Shown here: in pieces, positions 3,983-5,223 of the stretch
Layout: every line of letters starts with the position of its first letter
Position numbering within the stretch: the first letter of the stretch is position 1
Source: Candidatus Poseidonia sp.
Lineage (GTDB): Archaea; Thermoplasmatota; Poseidoniia; Poseidoniales; Poseidoniaceae
Length of the DNA stretch: 5,223 nt
Reading direction: 5' to 3'
Assembly: GCA_013330155.1 (NCBI GenBank)
Contig: DUIU01000243.1
Coordinates: forward strand, 1-5,223
Notes under the pieces: model-generated
Told to the model about the DNA's origin: nothing
Databases searched by the model: none
What the model saw: only the letters and a program-made list of their open reading frames with translations
Position numbers and translations under genes: made by a program

Positions 3983-5223
3983 ATGAACGGAAGGATGGGG
4001 ATTGTGAGCGGGCGTTACCGCTCGTTATCGTCCTCTGAACACGGTGAAACATCGCATGAAACCGTGGTTGAGTTGTTCGGGCGAACCGATGACGGCCGGT
4101 CCGTTTGCCTCTTGGTTCATGGTCTAAGGCCGACGTTCGAAATTGCGCCCATTGGTACATGGGAGGCAGATAAGGGCGTGCCTGCGTTCATCGAAGACCG
4201 TCTCGTCCACGTTCGGGCCATGGAACACGTGCAGAACATAACCGGCCCCGTGGTCAAATGGACACAGCTCGGTGAACGTCCCGTTTGGACCGTCGAAGTC
4301 GAGCAACCTTTCCATGTGCCTTCTCTTCGCAAGTTGTTGAAAACCCGCTCCTGGCAAATCTTTTCTGGAGACATACCTTTTGTCAATCGCTTCTTTCTCG
4401 ATGGGAATGTTGGCATGCACGTCGCTTTTTCTGGAGATGTTGTGGACACAAGGGAAGCCGACGGGCCCGTTCTCAAACCCGAGGTGATTGAAGCAGGAGG
4501 TGGAGGGCGTTATGGCGTCGACCTGACGGTCCGATGTACGTTTGATGATGTTCAATCAACCGAACCCTTTGCCGTTCCATACACCGTGTTTTCCTTTGAC
4601 CTCGAAACGAGCATTGAACACGAAACCGTCCTCTGTGCGGCGGCTTGCGTCGAAAACCTTGGAACGGGAGAACGGCAGGTCTTCCAATACCGTGGTGGAG
4701 AACAGGAGATCCTCGAGGGCTTGACGGCCACGGTGCTGGCGACCGACCCTGACATTATCACGGGATACAACATTGACAATTTCGACCTTCCACGACTGGC
4801 TGACCGCACAGGCGTGCTGCAGCGGGGACGTGGAGGAGAAGGCACCATGGCTTTGTTTGGCTGGGGGCGCGCTCCGAGGCTTGAAACCGAGCTCAAGCGA
4901 AACCGAGACGCCTTGGTCCCCAAACGGCAGAGCAATCGGGCATGGAATCTCTCGGGGCGCGTGGTTATGGACGCTTGGTGGCAAGCGCGTCAAGCCTTGA
5001 AGCCACGGCGAGAAACCTTGTCGTTCGTGGCGACGTTGCTGTTTCCCGACGATGAAGCGAAGCACAAGATGGACGTTGATGCCTCGAACATGGACGAGGA
5101 ATGGGCTAACCGCCCAGACGAGGTCTTAGCCTACTGTGTACGGGACGCCGAACTTCCCCTTGACATTCTTGGGGCGATACAAGCCGTCCGCCGCAAAGAA
5201 GCGGTGGCCGCCGTGGCCAAAGT
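3983..5223 (+). CDS. polB: Family B DNA polymerase, N-terminal and 3'-5' exonuclease domains (runs off right edge)
   Basis: The window holds 413 codons of a replicative-type archaeal PolB. The polymerase palm, fingers and thumb would lie beyond the edge. An in-frame TGA at 3971 limits the start. Residues 1-195 are the N-terminal domain, alignable by eye with Pyrococcus PolB: LRPTF at 48-52, VEQPFHVPSLRKLLK at 106-120, GDIPFVNRFFLD at 129-140. The proofreading exonuclease follows with all three motifs: Exo I FSFDLETS (D206, E208), Exo II YNIDNFD (262-268, N263 and D268), and Exo III YCVRDAEL (Y384, D388). The editing activity should therefore be intact. Residues matching the uracil-sensing pocket of Pyrococcus PolB (P36, P90, V93, I114, P115, F116, R119) are P50, P109, V112, I131, P132, F133 and R136. 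A 169-residue minus-strand frame inside it (5065 to 4556) is a shadow. No intein or break is seen in the visible part. Confidence 0.95.
   Translation, partial: MNGRMGIVSGRYRSLSSSEHGETSHETVVELFGRTDDGRSVCLLVHGLRPTFEIAPIGTWEADKGVPAFIEDRLVHVRAMEHVQNITGPVVKWTQLGERPVWTVEVEQPFHVPSLRKLLKTRSWQIFSGDIPFVNRFFLDGNVGMHVAFSGDVVDTREADGPVLKPEVIEAGGGGRYGVDLTVRCTFDDVQSTEPFAVPYTVFSFDLETSIEHETVLCAAACVENLGTGERQVFQYRGGEQEILEGLTATVLATDPDIITGYNIDNFDLPRLADRTGVLQRGRGGEGTMALFGWGRAPRLETELKRNRDALVPKRQSNRAWNLSGRVVMDAWWQARQALKPRRETLSFVATLLFPDDEAKHKMDVDASNMDEEWANRPDEVLAYCVRDAELPLDILGAIQAVRRKEAVAAVAK

Noticed and set aside
4117..4555. Two overlapping minus-strand frames (119 and 143 residues) opposite the PolB N-terminus
   Set aside because: They are shadows of the PolB frame. 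Neither has a ribosome site, signal or family motif.
4556..5065. 169-residue minus-strand open frame inside polB
   Set aside because: It lies wholly opposite the exonuclease domain of PolB, which has all three Exo motifs. It has low-complexity Ser/Pro/Arg composition and no recognisable motif.
1..5223. CRISPR array, tRNA/rRNA gene, insertion sequence, phage or defence genes
   Set aside because: Read through on both strands: no regularly spaced repeats, no cloverleaf-like or rRNA segments, no transposase or integrase motifs. All sizeable regions are explained by housekeeping genes.

Overview
The window looks like chromosome from a marine planktonic euryarchaeon, most plausibly Marine Group II (Candidatus Poseidoniales) or a close Thermoplasmatota relative. 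The domain is clear from the genes: ribosomal protein S8e, SRP19, an MCT-1-like PUA protein and a family B DNA polymerase occur together in archaea and not in bacteria. The lineage is inferred from this gene mix (a type 1 copper protein with a C-terminal membrane anchor, and bacterial-looking metabolic enzymes), the moderate GC content and very tight packing. No marker here proves it.

Layout, left to right. (1) The minus strand carries the start of a secreted protein cut by the left edge (143 to 1), preceded by an archaeal PUA/MCT-1-type RNA-binding protein (688 to 182). (2) Divergent from these, on the plus strand, are a short fumarylacetoacetate hydrolase (FAH)-family enzyme (764-1372), ribosomal protein S8e (1426-1806), SRP19 with a long basic tail (1861-2304) and a membrane-anchored blue copper protein (2349-2834). 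(3) A branched-chain amino acid aminotransferase on the minus strand (3835 to 2819) overlaps the 3' end of the copper protein gene by 16 bp. (4) After a 147-bp divergent spacer, a family B DNA polymerase starts at 3983 and runs off the right edge. Only its N-terminal and 3'-5' exonuclease domains are present.

The genes are mainly housekeeping: translation and protein targeting (S8e, SRP19, PUA protein), replication (PolB), amino acid metabolism (aminotransferase, FAH enzyme) and membrane electron transfer (cupredoxin). They do not form one pathway. Two styles of gene start can be seen. S8e, SRP19 and PolB have Shine-Dalgarno sequences at normal spacing. The two secreted-protein genes instead have a TATA-like box exactly 29 to 23 bases before the ATG, as expected for leaderless transcripts.

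I see no RNA gene, mobile element, CRISPR array, phage gene or toxin/defence system, and nothing that amounts to a new system. The points worth a second look are small: a shortened and altered FAH enzyme, an SRP19 basic tail, an intact uracil-sensing pocket in PolB, a plant/bacterial-type aminotransferase and an inverted repeat after srp19.
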